Shown one piece after another: positions 45,456 through 53,947 of a stretch of 64,000 nt of DNA. Positions within the stretch are counted from its first letter, which is position 1. Each line of letters opens with the position of its first letter. The notes beneath the pieces were generated by a model. It was given only the letters and a program-made list of their open reading frames with translations. It was not told the DNA's origin and did not search any database. The stretch is from Thalassobellus sediminis (lineage in GTDB: Bacteria; Bacteroidota; Bacteroidia; Flavobacteriales; Flavobacteriaceae): NCBI RefSeq assembly GCF_044386045.1, contig NZ_JBISCD010000037.1, forward strand, positions 186,001 to 250,000. Direction: 5' to 3'. The translations under genes and the position numbers were made by a program.

Positions 45456-46286
45456 TTAGTGTTCTAAAAAATCTATAAGATGCTTTCTGTACTCATAATA
45501 ATCATCGTGTTCTAAAACAGATTTTCGTGTTCTAGGTCTTTCAAAATCTACATTTAAAATATCACCTATTTTGGCTTTAGGCCCACTCGTCATCATTACT
45601 ACACGATCTGCTAAAAAGATGGCCTCATCAACATCATGCGTAATCATAACTGCAGTAATTTTTTCTTTATTCCAAATTTCAATAAGAATATCTTGAAGCT
45701 CGCCTCTTGTTAAAGAATCTAACATTCCAAAAGGCTCATCTAACAATAAAACTTTAGGCTTAATAGCAAATGCTCTTGCAATACCAACACGCTGTTGCAT
45801 ACCTTGAGAAAGGTCTGACGCTTTCTTATTAAAAGCATCTTCCAATCCTACTTTCTGCAAATAATATTTAGCAATATCTTGACGTTGTCCTTTAGTAGCA
45901 TGAGGAAAAACCTTATTCACACCTAATAACACATTTTGAAGAGATGTCATCCAAGGCATCAAACTAGGCGATTGGAAAATAACCCCTCTATCTGGCCCAG
46001 GACCTTTTATATGCTTTCCTAATACAGATATATTGCCCCCAGAAATAGGATTTAATCCTGCAATCATAGAAAGCATAGTTGTTTTTCCACAGCCAGAATG
46101 CCCAATAATGGTAACAAATTCCTCTTTTCGTATCTGAAGATTTAAATCTTCAAGAACAACATAATCTCCTTTTGGTGTTGGATATACTTTCTTAAGGTTA
46201 TTTAAATCCAACATAACCTCATTAGAAGGAAATCGACCATTATTAGGAATACTTCTTGCTGCTTTATTTTCTAGTATAACACTCAT
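45456..46286 (-). CDS. Nitrate ABC transporter ATPase (NrtD-like)
   Basis: This is a 276-residue ABC ATPase: Walker A GHSGCGKTT near 58-66, the signature LSQGMQQRVGIARAF near 158 (a known LSQG variant), and Walker B KVLLLDEP. It is one of two adjacent, different ATPases serving a single permease and a binding protein, as in cyanobacterial NrtABCD. The gap to the upstream ATPase is 6 nt. Confidence 0.88.
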   Translation of the reverse strand: MSVILENKAARSIPNNGRFPSNEVMLDLNNLKKVYPTPKGDYVVLEDLNLQIRKEEFVTIIGHSGCGKTTMLSMIAGLNPISGGNISVLGKHIKGPGPDRGVIFQSPSLMPWMTSLQNVLLGVNKVFPHATKGQRQDIAKYYLQKVGLEDAFNKKASDLSQGMQQRVGIARAFAIKPKVLLLDEPFGMLDSLTRGELQDILIEIWNKEKITAVMITHDVDEAIFLADRVVMMTSGPKAKIGDILNVDFERPRTRKSVLEHDDYYEYRKHLIDFLEH

Positions 46287-46292
46287 TATTAA

Positions 46293-47141
46293 TTATTTAA
46301 ATTGATTAACAAAATCTTTAGGGCTCAAATCTGGAAGAATAAATTCTTCTTTAGATTCAGATTTTCGTTCATTTCCTATATCCATTAAATATTCAATAAT
46401 GGCATTTCTTGTTTTCTTAAAATTCGGATTATCATTTAGCGCTGTTTTATCTCTCGGGCGTTCAATATCAATTTTAAACTCAGGCCCCAACGTCGCATTA
46501 GGCCCTGGACGTAGTGGTATAATACGGTCTGCCATATAAATACCTTCATCCACATCATTCGTAATTAATAATGCAGTACGTTTATCTTTTCCCCAGATAT
46601 TTAAAATTTCATCTTGTAAATTCCCACGAGTTAAAGCATCTAAAGCACCTAATGGCTCATCCATAATTATCATTTCTGGTTTCATAGCTAGTGCTCTTGC
46701 TACAGCAACACGCTGGCGCATACCTCCCGATAATTCTTTTGGGCGCTTACTTATGGCAGGTGTTAAGCTTACCATTTCTACATAATCCTTAACAATCTCT
46801 TGTAATTCTGTTTTACTTTTCTTCGGAAAGGCTTCTTTAACTGCCATAAAAATATTTTGTCCTACCGTTAACCAAGGAAGCAAAGAGTAATTCTGAAAAA
46901 TAACACCGCGTTCATGACTCGTATCAACAACAGGTTGACCTTTAAATAGCACTTCACCACTTGTAGGTTTTATAAGTCCATTTATAAGATTTACTAAGGT
47001 TGTTTTTCCACTACCAGTAAATCCAACTATGGCAACAAATTCACCTTCTTCAATAGATAAATTAATATTAGAAAGCACCTCGGTAGCATCATCGGCTTGC
47101 CCGTAAGTTTTATATATATTATTTAATTCTAAGTATGCCAT
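46293..47141 (-). CDS. Nitrate ABC transporter ATPase (NrtC-like)
   Basis: This is a 282-residue ABC ATPase: Walker A GFTGSGKTT near 40-48, the signature LSGGMRQRVAVARAL near 145, and Walker B MIIMDEP. Unlike cyanobacterial NrtC it lacks the NrtA-like regulatory C-terminal domain; a short tail of about 35 residues follows (SKEEFILPDLSPKDF). It lies between the permease and the second ATPase in the nrt operon. Confidence 0.88.
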   Translation of the reverse strand: MAYLELNNIYKTYGQADDATEVLSNINLSIEEGEFVAIVGFTGSGKTTLVNLINGLIKPTSGEVLFKGQPVVDTSHERGVIFQNYSLLPWLTVGQNIFMAVKEAFPKKSKTELQEIVKDYVEMVSLTPAISKRPKELSGGMRQRVAVARALAMKPEMIIMDEPLGALDALTRGNLQDEILNIWGKDKRTALLITNDVDEGIYMADRIIPLRPGPNATLGPEFKIDIERPRDKTALNDNPNFKKTRNAIIEYLMDIGNERKSESKEEFILPDLSPKDFVNQFK

Positions 47142-47230
47142 TTTTATTAATGTTTATTCGTTAATCTGATGATTTGTTTATTCGTTAAATCTGTTTAAAC
47201 AATTAAACAACTCAACAGCTAAACAATATT

Positions 47231-48337
47231 CTAAATACCGTCGTTCTTATTAAAAGACACCATATTCTGAATGGTAAGCATGATTCTATCTAAAAGAAAA
47301 CCAATGATTCCAATTACAAACATGGCAACAATAATTTTTGAGTTAGAGTCGTTAGCACCGTTTTGGAATTCTTCCCAAACAAACGATCCTAAACCTGGAC
47401 TTTGTGCTAAAAGTTCAATAGCAATTAAAACCATCCAAGCTACCGATAATGTAATTTTTAAACCTGTAAAAATTAATGGTAACGACGATGGCAATACCAC
47501 TTTAAATATTTTCTGAATAGGACCAAGTTTCAACACTTTCGCCACATTTATATAATCTTTATCTACAGACGATACACCCATAGCCGTATTAACTAAGGTT
47601 GCCCACATAGAGCAAAGTCCTACACTTATAAAAGAAATAATAAACGAGCTATCTTCACTTGAATCTATCAAAATTGTTTTAATAATCATAAAGACTAATA
47701 AGTACCAAACTACTGGAGAAACGGGTTTAAATATTTGAATAAACCAGTTAAAAGCACTTTTTAAAGTGGGACTTAATCCTATAAAAACACCTAAAGGAAC
47801 CGCAATTATTAAAGCTAATAGAAACCCCGCAAACACGGTTTTTATACTCATAATAATCTGATCTACAAACGATGGACGACCTGTATAAGTAATAGCCGCT
47901 TTTCCTTCAGCTAAGCGTTTTTCGTTTAAAGCAGCTGTTTTTTCTATAAAAGCAGCCTTATCTGCACTAATAATATTATGATCTTTTAAAAGCGCTTTAT
48001 ATGATTGCCAAACTTGTGCAGGAGACGGTAATGTGTTTGGTTGGCAACTAATATCGCCAGAAGCAATACATGCTTTCAAAGCATCGGCTGCCTCCTGTCC
48101 TTGTTCGGTTAACGCCTTTTCAATTTTAAAATCGGCTTCTTTATTGTATAACGATTTGGCACCCATATGCCACAATCCTATAAATAAAAGTATAGAAGCA
48201 AGTGGCACAACCACTTTTCTTAAGAAATTTCTAAAATCTTCTTTTTCCAGTTTTCCTGTAAATAAATCTTTTAAAGTACTTAAAAAACCTAATCCCATAA
48301 ATGCTGATATTCTTCCTAATGTTATGCTTTGCTTCAT
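47231..48337 (-). CDS. Nitrate ABC transporter permease (NrtB-like)
   Basis: This is a 368-residue permease. The usual core of about 250 residues with five or six membrane spans and the EAA-loop region (YINVAKVLKLGPIQKIFKVVLP near 265) is preceded by a first membrane span and an extra-cytoplasmic insertion of about 90 residues (roughly 68-160) with two cysteines (KACIASGDISC). The insertion is longer than in cyanobacterial NrtB as I know it. The gap to nrtA is 28 nt. Confidence 0.88.
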   Translation of the reverse strand: MKQSITLGRISAFMGLGFLSTLKDLFTGKLEKEDFRNFLRKVVVPLASILLFIGLWHMGAKSLYNKEADFKIEKALTEQGQEAADALKACIASGDISCQPNTLPSPAQVWQSYKALLKDHNIISADKAAFIEKTAALNEKRLAEGKAAITYTGRPSFVDQIIMSIKTVFAGFLLALIIAVPLGVFIGLSPTLKSAFNWFIQIFKPVSPVVWYLLVFMIIKTILIDSSEDSSFIISFISVGLCSMWATLVNTAMGVSSVDKDYINVAKVLKLGPIQKIFKVVLPSSLPLIFTGLKITLSVAWMVLIAIELLAQSPGLGSFVWEEFQNGANDSNSKIIVAMFVIGIIGFLLDRIMLTIQNMVSFNKNDGI

Positions 48338-48365
48338 GACTACTAATATTTATTATATAATCTTT

Positions 48366-49751
48366 TTACTTGTCTTTATTTCCTATTGAAAAACTATTGA
48401 TGTAACCTATAGGGTCTTTAGCATCGTATTTTGTTCCATCAATAAAATCGGTTGTAGCTGGTTTATAACCATCTGTAGTTGGTAGATCAGTTGCAGGAAT
48501 ATATCCTTCTGCTACTAATAAATCGGCTGCTTTTTTCCAGATATCTGGACGGTATATATCTTTAATAGTTTCTGCATACCATGCAGCTGGTTTAGCTTCA
48601 GGAATTTGTCCCCAACGACGCATTTGAGTTAAGAACCAAATACCATCTGAGTAAAAAGGATAGGTTGCATTGTACTTATAGAATACATTAAAATCTGGCA
48701 TTTCACGTTTGTCACCTTTTTCAAACTCAAACGTTCCTGTCATAGAATTAGCTAACACAGCTTCATCTGCACCAACATACTGAGACATTGATAAAATTTT
48801 CACAGCTTCTGCTCTATTACCTGGTTCATCTAACCATTTTCCCGCTCTAATTAATGCTTTCGTTACTGCAATAGCGGTGTTTGGATTTTCATCAACAAAC
48901 TTTTTAGTCATTACAAACACCTTTTCAGGATTGTTTTTCCATATATCGTAGTTAGTTACTACTGGCACACCAATACCTTTAAATACAGCTTGTTGATTCC
49001 ATGGTTCTCCTACACAATATCCATAAATAGTTCCTGCTTCAAGTGTCGCTGGCATTTGTGGCGGAGGTGTTACAGATAATAAAACTTCTGCATCAATTTG
49101 TCCTTGTACATTTTCTGCTGTGTACATACCAGGATGAATACCTGCTGCTGCTAACCAATATCTAATTTCGTAGTTATGAGTAGACACCGGAAATACCATA
49201 CCCATTTTAAAAGCCTTACCGCTATTTTTATACTCTGTAATTACAGGCTTTAAAGCATCTGCCTTTATTGGGTGTACAGGTTTACCATCGGCTCCTTTTG
49301 GCACATTTGGTTTCATTTTAGACCAAACATCGTTAGATACCGTAATTCCATTTCCGTTTAAATCCATTGAAAACGCTGTAACCAAATCGGCTTGCCTTCC
49401 AAAACCAGCACCTGCAGCTATTGGCTGACCTGCTAACATGTGAGAACCATCTAATTGACCATCAATAACACGATCTAAAATATTTTTCCAGTTTGATTGA
49501 GCTTCAACCGAAACAAACAACCCTTCATCTTCAAAAAAGCCTTTTTCTTTTGCTATGGCTAAAGGCGCCATATCTGTTAACTTTATAAAACCAAAGGTTA
49601 ATTGAGGTTTTTCAATTTCTAAAGTTTTAGTTTTTGAAGTTTCTGCAACTACTTCTTTGGTTACAGTCTCCTTTTTTTCTTTTCCTCCACAAGAAAGTAA
49701 CAGTAAAGAAACTGATAAGATCCATGTTGATTTTGTTAGTAATGATTTCAT
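48366..49751 (-). CDS. Nitrate/nitrite-binding lipoprotein (NrtA-like)
   Basis: This is a 461-residue substrate-binding lipoprotein with lipobox LLLLSC (Cys21) followed by a charged linker (about 22-48). The binding domain has family stretches: KLTDMAPLAIAKEKGFFEDEGL near 57-78, DGSHMLAGQPIAAGAGFG near 99-117, PPPQMPATLEAGTIYGYCVGEPWN near 232-255. This group binds nitrate, nitrite or bicarbonate (NrtA/CmpA); nitrate is chosen from the adjacent molybdenum cofactor and FNR genes. It is first in the operon, with a palindromic operator at its promoter. Confidence 0.88.
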   Translation of the reverse strand: MKSLLTKSTWILSVSLLLLSCGGKEKKETVTKEVVAETSKTKTLEIEKPQLTFGFIKLTDMAPLAIAKEKGFFEDEGLFVSVEAQSNWKNILDRVIDGQLDGSHMLAGQPIAAGAGFGRQADLVTAFSMDLNGNGITVSNDVWSKMKPNVPKGADGKPVHPIKADALKPVITEYKNSGKAFKMGMVFPVSTHNYEIRYWLAAAGIHPGMYTAENVQGQIDAEVLLSVTPPPQMPATLEAGTIYGYCVGEPWNQQAVFKGIGVPVVTNYDIWKNNPEKVFVMTKKFVDENPNTAIAVTKALIRAGKWLDEPGNRAEAVKILSMSQYVGADEAVLANSMTGTFEFEKGDKREMPDFNVFYKYNATYPFYSDGIWFLTQMRRWGQIPEAKPAAWYAETIKDIYRPDIWKKAADLLVAEGYIPATDLPTTDGYKPATTDFIDGTKYDAKDPIGYINSFSIGNKDK

Positions 49752-49772
49752 ATAGATAATTTTAAATTAATT

Positions 49773-49786
49773 AAGTAGTAATACTT
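49773..49786. promoter_or_regulatory. Shared palindromic operator, nrtA copy
   Basis: AAGTAGTAATACTT differs at one base from the perfect AAGTATTAATACTT at the globin and fnr-like promoters. It lies 22-35 nt before the nrtA start, just downstream of the predicted transcription start. Confidence 0.65.
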
Positions 49787-49796
49787 ATTTTTTTGA

Positions 49797-49804
49797 CAAA
49801 TATA
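49797..49804 (-). promoter_or_regulatory. -7 promoter box of nrtA
   Basis: The minus strand reads TATATTTG, a perfect TAnnTTTG box 45 nt upstream of the start codon. The remainder of the 311-nt gap between nrtA and the pentahaem gene shows no further structure. Confidence 0.55.
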
Positions 49805-50062
49805 TACGTAGTCTTAATTATATTTAATGTCAATCCCCATGTAAAAACCACTTTTTACAACATAACGAAACCTGTTAAAAAACATAAAACAAAAACAACT
49901 AACTGAAAATCAAAACAAAAGAAACTACGTATATGAAAAAATACACCTAAGTAAATACTAAAATTGTTATAAGTAACAAGAGAATAATGGCTGTTTATAA
50001 GAAATTTAGCCAAAAATTATGTGAAGCAGATGATTGATAAAATTTTTAAAAAGAAATACTCT

Positions 50063-50773
50063 TTATTCATTATCTAATTTCTTCAACCAATCAAACTCTG
50101 ATAATCCTATATACTTTTTATCATTTCCGAAAGGGTCTTCACCTCCATCAAAATATTTTTGTAAAGCATACATAGATATCGTGTCTTTTAAAGATGTAGG
50201 CACTTCATACCTATGATTTCCATGAAAATCATGACATTGAATACAAGTTGTCCATTGCTCATTAGCAATTAACTTTTGATGACTAATGTCTAAAGGATCA
50301 TTTTCTACTACCAATTCTTGATGGCAGTTCATACAGTAATCTATTGAAGCTACCGATACTCGCTCTCCATGATGTTCTGAGTGACAAGTAATACATGTAG
50401 TTGCATCAATAACTTTTATTGCTTCTTTGAATCTAGGTTCAGAAAACCGGTGATTTGGATGCCTATCATTAGGTCTATCATGACATTCTAAACAATTAAC
50501 AACCGTTACATCTTTAGTACCAAAATCGACTCCATGTTCTCTAACACCAACTGCATGTGATATATTAGACTGTATTTGTTGTACTAAATTCCCTTTTGCA
50601 TCAGCATGACATGCAACACAAGACATATCATTATGTCCAGCATTCATAGGACCAATAGACACATATTTTTCAGAAACATCTAAAGTTAAAATAAAACATA
50701 TAAGACCACCTAATAGCAAACCTATTATACCTCCTATAAATTGTCTTTTTCTTAAGGGACTAACTTTAAACAT
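50063..50773 (-). CDS. Membrane-anchored pentahaem cytochrome c
   Basis: This is a 236-residue protein with one N-terminal membrane anchor (about 11-30) and five CxxCH haem sites: CVACH near 52, CLECH near 94, CITCH near 125, CMNCH near 145 and CIQCH near 175, plus extra His residues for axial ligands. The layout recalls NapC/NrfH-like quinol dehydrogenases (anchor plus multihaem head) and cytochrome c3 types; which of these cannot be told. It lies last in a five-gene redox operon, 13 nt after the reductase, and is likely in the periplasm carrying electrons to an unseen partner. Confidence 0.88.
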   Translation of the reverse strand: MFKVSPLRKRQFIGGIIGLLLGGLICFILTLDVSEKYVSIGPMNAGHNDMSCVACHADAKGNLVQQIQSNISHAVGVREHGVDFGTKDVTVVNCLECHDRPNDRHPNHRFSEPRFKEAIKVIDATTCITCHSEHHGERVSVASIDYCMNCHQELVVENDPLDISHQKLIANEQWTTCIQCHDFHGNHRYEVPTSLKDTISMYALQKYFDGGEDPFGNDKKYIGLSEFDWLKKLDNE

Positions 50774-50786
50774 ATTTAATTATTTA

Positions 50787-51815
50787 TTACAATTCTATAA
50801 CAACCGATTCACTTTCAGGATAACTAACACAGGTTAGTATTTTACCATTATTTACTTCTTTTTCGTCAAGAAAGTGACCTTCTATCATTTTAATATCTCC
50901 AGAAACACAAGTAGCTTTACAAGTTGAACACATACCAGAACGACACGAATATGGCAATGCAATATTATCAGACATGGCTTGCTGTAGTATCGATTTATCA
51001 CCCCTTACTTTTATATCATGCACTTGTCCATTGGTTTTAATAGTAACCTTACTTATTAAATCTTTTCCAGATAGCTTGATGGTTGGTGCTTTAAAAACTT
51101 CAATCTTAATTTTTTCTCTTGAAATACCATTTAGTTTTAAAAGTTCTTTGGCTTTTTCCATATAACCAAATGGACCACAAATCATATAAGTATGATCTTC
51201 AAATTTAAGGTTGTGCTTAATAAAAATCTTATTCAATAAATCTTCAGATAGTAATCCTGAGTGATAATTAACTTTTTCTTCACTTAAAGAAGACAAAATA
51301 TGCTCTACTGAAAACTGATTTTCATATTGCCTTATAAGTGCTTCTATTTCTTTATGAAAAATTATAGAATCTATATTTTGATTAGCATATATAAGAATGA
51401 TTTTAGAATTTTCTTCAGTAACTAAAACAGATTTTATTATCGAAAAAATAGGCGTTACACCACTACCTCCTGCAAACAAAACATACGTTTTAATAGTATC
51501 TTTTTTAGGTTCTACAAAAAATGACCCCATAGGCTTGTCTACCTCTAACTTATCACCAGCTTTTAAACAATCATGTACATAATTAGAAACCAAACCTTTA
51601 TCTACACGTTTAATTGTAATTTTTAAATCCTTATCGGTTTTGGGACAACTACTAAAAGAATATGCCCTTTTATGAACCTGACCATTTATAGGAACATGTA
51701 TAGTAAGAAACTGTCCTGGTTTATATGAAAGCTTGTTGAAAAAACCACCATTTTTAAAGCAGATGCTCAATGCATCAGGAGTTTCCTTTATAATATCTTT
51801 TACTAATAATTTCAT
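50787..51815 (-). CDS. FAD/NAD(P) reductase with C-terminal 2Fe-2S ferredoxin domain
   Basis: This is a 342-residue soluble reductase. FAD domain with RAYSFSS near 49-55; NAD(P) domain with FAGGSGVTPIFS near 112 and CGPFGYMEKA near 223; C-terminal plant-type ferredoxin with CRSGMCSTC and a last Cys in ILTCVSYP, all four cluster ligands present. It moves electrons from NAD(P)H to an acceptor. In the operon it can serve either the globin (as a split flavohaemoglobin reductase) or the di-haem membrane protein encoded 72 nt upstream. The group resembles PaaE/HmpX-like reductases. Confidence 0.9.
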   Translation of the reverse strand: MKLLVKDIIKETPDALSICFKNGGFFNKLSYKPGQFLTIHVPINGQVHKRAYSFSSCPKTDKDLKITIKRVDKGLVSNYVHDCLKAGDKLEVDKPMGSFFVEPKKDTIKTYVLFAGGSGVTPIFSIIKSVLVTEENSKIILIYANQNIDSIIFHKEIEALIRQYENQFSVEHILSSLSEEKVNYHSGLLSEDLLNKIFIKHNLKFEDHTYMICGPFGYMEKAKELLKLNGISREKIKIEVFKAPTIKLSGKDLISKVTIKTNGQVHDIKVRGDKSILQQAMSDNIALPYSCRSGMCSTCKATCVSGDIKMIEGHFLDEKEVNNGKILTCVSYPESESVVIEL

Positions 51816-51887
51816 TTAGTTATAATTGTTTTTAATAGGATATTATATCTCTATTGATGTAGCTGAAAATTTAATAATGACTTAGTT

Positions 51888-52361
51888 TTATTTATAATAG
51901 AATACTACTCCAATATGAAAGAACATAATAATGGTTATTATAATGGAAAATGATACATGACAAATCATCCAACCTTTAAACAATAAATCGCTGTTATTCT
52001 TTATTACATCTAAATTTATGTATCCAATTAAGGCATTTGCAAAAAAGAGGTACGTAAGTAACGCTAAGTAGCCATAACCTAGAGACATACTATGAACATA
52101 AAAAAACAATGGACTTAAAGCTCCTAACCATTTATGTATAACTGTCATTTTAAGAGCGTATTTCCTGAATTTTTTAGCGACTCTAGTTATAGATAACACC
52201 CATTGAAACGTTATTAGTAATGCCAACCCTAAACCAGACCAACGCTTATACATTTCTTGCTGCTGTAACTCATACAACCAAAACCATTCAAGTTTAAAAA
52301 AAAACTGAACAAAAAACAGCAATAGTAATACTAGTCCTAAAATGGTAGATTTGCTTTTCAT
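51888..52361 (-). CDS. Di-haem-b membrane protein of ferric-reductase-like type
   Basis: This is a 157-residue membrane protein from MKSKSTILG (the frame extends to 52427, but that region holds a hairpin and is not protein-like; an ATG at 52367 is also possible). There are about five spans. Two histidine pairs, H76/H90 and H135/H149, are each spaced H-x13-H within one helix. That is the haem-b ligand pattern of the ferric reductase/NADPH oxidase/MsrQ superfamily, which moves electrons across the membrane through two stacked haems. No flavin domain is fused; the reductase encoded next is the natural donor. Confidence 0.72.
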   Translation of the reverse strand: MKSKSTILGLVLLLLFFVQFFFKLEWFWLYELQQQEMYKRWSGLGLALLITFQWVLSITRVAKKFRKYALKMTVIHKWLGALSPLFFYVHSMSLGYGYLALLTYLFFANALIGYINLDVIKNNSDLLFKGWMICHVSFSIIITIIMFFHIGVVFYYK

Positions 52362-52393
52362 GTACATTTGTTTATTTTTGAAAACAATTTGCT

Positions 52394-52420
52394 CACAGCT
52401 AATAGTAATAATTAGCTGTG
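52394..52420 (-). other. Intercistronic RNA hairpin
   Basis: CACAGCTAAT and ATTAGCTGTG are perfect 10-nt arms with a 7-nt loop between the Tll0287-like gene and the di-haem gene. No T tract follows, so it may be a processing or stabiliser element that sets subunit ratios rather than a terminator. Confidence 0.5.
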
Positions 52421-52458
52421 AAAACAAATTACACTTCCCTTCTTCAACACTTTAAATT

Positions 52459-53286
52459 TTAATTAGATGCTACAAGCTTTTTCATAGTTTCATATGATGT
52501 TAATTTTCTAACACTGTCAAGAAAAACTTCAGCAGACGGCAAATACTTTCCTTCAGCTGGCCATTTTTTTCCAATCTCTGGTTTTTCGCTCTCTTTAAAG
52601 TTTTCTATTTCATCTAAATATTCTAAATAAATATCTACTGTACCCTTAGCATAAGAATTTAGGACTGCCACTGTTTCTTTATATGTTAATGAATCTTTAG
52701 GATATTGCCATGTGGTAGCTCCCATAACATCGCCTAATTTCCAATCTGTTTTTGGAGATTGTGCATGTCCGTTATGACAAGAAACACAAGCCCCAGCACC
52801 TGCCACATCTGCAAACATTGCTGTGTGTAATTTTTGGTCTTCATCATAAAAAAATTGTGGTTTTTGGTCTACTTTAATTTTATCAAAAAGTTCTGCTTGC
52901 TTACCAACAAACTTATTTGCTGCATTTACTGGAAAATCAGACCCTAAATACAACCCCAATGGCACTGGGCTTTTTGTTATACTTGTAGCAACACCTCTTA
53001 AAAACAATGCAGGTAACGGACCAGCTTCCACATCATCTTTTCTCCAATCTTCATCAAACTTCATCCCTTGTGCCTTTCCTTTTCCAACAATGGCTTTTGT
53101 ATATAAAGTTCTAGTAACATCATTTTCCTTTGAAACCATTTCTAAAACTTCTGATACAGAAAACACATTTTCTTCTGCAGTTCCTTTTGGTGTTTCTTCA
53201 GCTACGCCTCCACATGAAAATAAGCTAACAAAAGCAATACAAATCATTGAAATTTTTAAACCTTTTAATACTTTATACTTTTTCAT
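52459..53286 (-). CDS. Tll0287-like (DUF3365) haem lipoprotein
   Basis: This is a 275-residue lipoprotein (lipobox VSLFSC, Cys25) with one c-type haem site CVSCH near residue 170 in AGACVSCHNGHAQSPK. The layout (helical N-part, FLRGVATSI near 95, haem motif, LGDVMGATTWQYP near 187) matches DUF3365/Tll0287-type domains, which are haem-bearing PAS-like folds often used as redox or NO sensors. It is exported and membrane-tethered. It is the second gene of the operon, 27 nt after the globin. Sensor and electron carrier are both possible. Confidence 0.78.
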   Translation of the reverse strand: MKKYKVLKGLKISMICIAFVSLFSCGGVAEETPKGTAEENVFSVSEVLEMVSKENDVTRTLYTKAIVGKGKAQGMKFDEDWRKDDVEAGPLPALFLRGVATSITKSPVPLGLYLGSDFPVNAANKFVGKQAELFDKIKVDQKPQFFYDEDQKLHTAMFADVAGAGACVSCHNGHAQSPKTDWKLGDVMGATTWQYPKDSLTYKETVAVLNSYAKGTVDIYLEYLDEIENFKESEKPEIGKKWPAEGKYLPSAEVFLDSVRKLTSYETMKKLVASN

Positions 53287-53313
53287 AACTATAGTTTTTT
53301 TTAATGGTTAATA

Positions 53314-53727
53314 TTAATAAGATGCCTCAATCATTACAGTAGACATGGTTGTATAAACTGAAGTCCAAGCCTCTTCAACTTCAGGAGTAAAATCATCACC
53401 TAAACCAGCAGATAATGTTCCCAACAATGCAGCTCCAACAGTATTATAATGTGATGGCACAACTTTATACTCCACATGTTTCTTACCTAAATTTTGCAAA
53501 ACAGGCACTAAAGCTTCTAAATTACTTAATCCTGCAACCGCAGCTGCTAACATAGTCATTAGCTTATTTCCTTGTGTTTTCATTGCCTCCTCACCTGAAG
53601 GAAATAGTGGTTTTAAAGCGGGATCTAATTCAAATAGTTTTGAATAAAATATTTCGGCAGCAGTTGCAGCTATAGGTTTAACTTTTTCAAAAGATTCTTG
53701 AACTAAGGTGATTGTTTTTTGTTCCAT
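53314..53727 (-). CDS. Single-domain flavohaemoglobin-type globin
   Basis: This 137-residue globin aligns with the haem domain of E. coli Hmp: B10 Tyr28 (FYSKLF), CD1 Phe42, E7 Gln52 and proximal F8 His84 (KKHVEYKV) all occupy the expected positions. Tyr-B10/Gln-E7 is the distal pocket linked to NO dioxygenation. The reductase half of Hmp is missing here; an FAD/2Fe-2S reductase encoded in the same operon could replace it. It is first gene of the operon, with an 18-nt perfect palindrome 42-59 nt before its start. Confidence 0.92.
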   Translation of the reverse strand: MEQKTITLVQESFEKVKPIAATAAEIFYSKLFELDPALKPLFPSGEEAMKTQGNKLMTMLAAAVAGLSNLEALVPVLQNLGKKHVEYKVVPSHYNTVGAALLGTLSAGLGDDFTPEVEEAWTSVYTTMSTVMIEASY

Positions 53728-53768
53728 AATTTAAGTTTGTTTATCATTAGTAATCTATCAACACTTAA

Positions 53769-53786
53769 ATAAGTATTAATACTTAT
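53769..53786. promoter_or_regulatory. Shared palindromic operator, globin copy
   Basis: ATAAGTATTAATACTTAT is an 18-nt perfect palindrome 42-59 nt upstream of the globin start. Its relation to the following AT-rich -7-like TTATTTAAG is the same as at the fnr-like promoter, but the -7 box is weaker here. Confidence 0.72.
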
Positions 53787-53947
53787 AATTTAAGCAAAAA
53801 TAAATGGACTTTTTGAAATTAAGTATGGTATTAATCAGACCTAAACATATTTTTAGAGCATACTAAAACATGCGAAAAAACAGATTTTAAAACTGAGTTA
53901 CACCATAAAAAATAAATAATTAAAAAGAAGTAGTATTGATAAATTAG

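Noticed and set aside
48033..48389. Open frame opposite the nrt permease
   Set aside because: It lies antisense to a clear membrane protein and shows no independent start signal or motif.
53321..53333. GATGCCTCAATCA, identical to part of the tandem repeat at 30812
   Set aside because: It lies inside the globin C-terminal coding region where the protein sequence explains it; the match is too short.
53927..53943. AAGTAGTATTGAT-like sequence past the fnr-like stop, resembling the shared operator
   Set aside because: It matches one half only and is not at a promoter.
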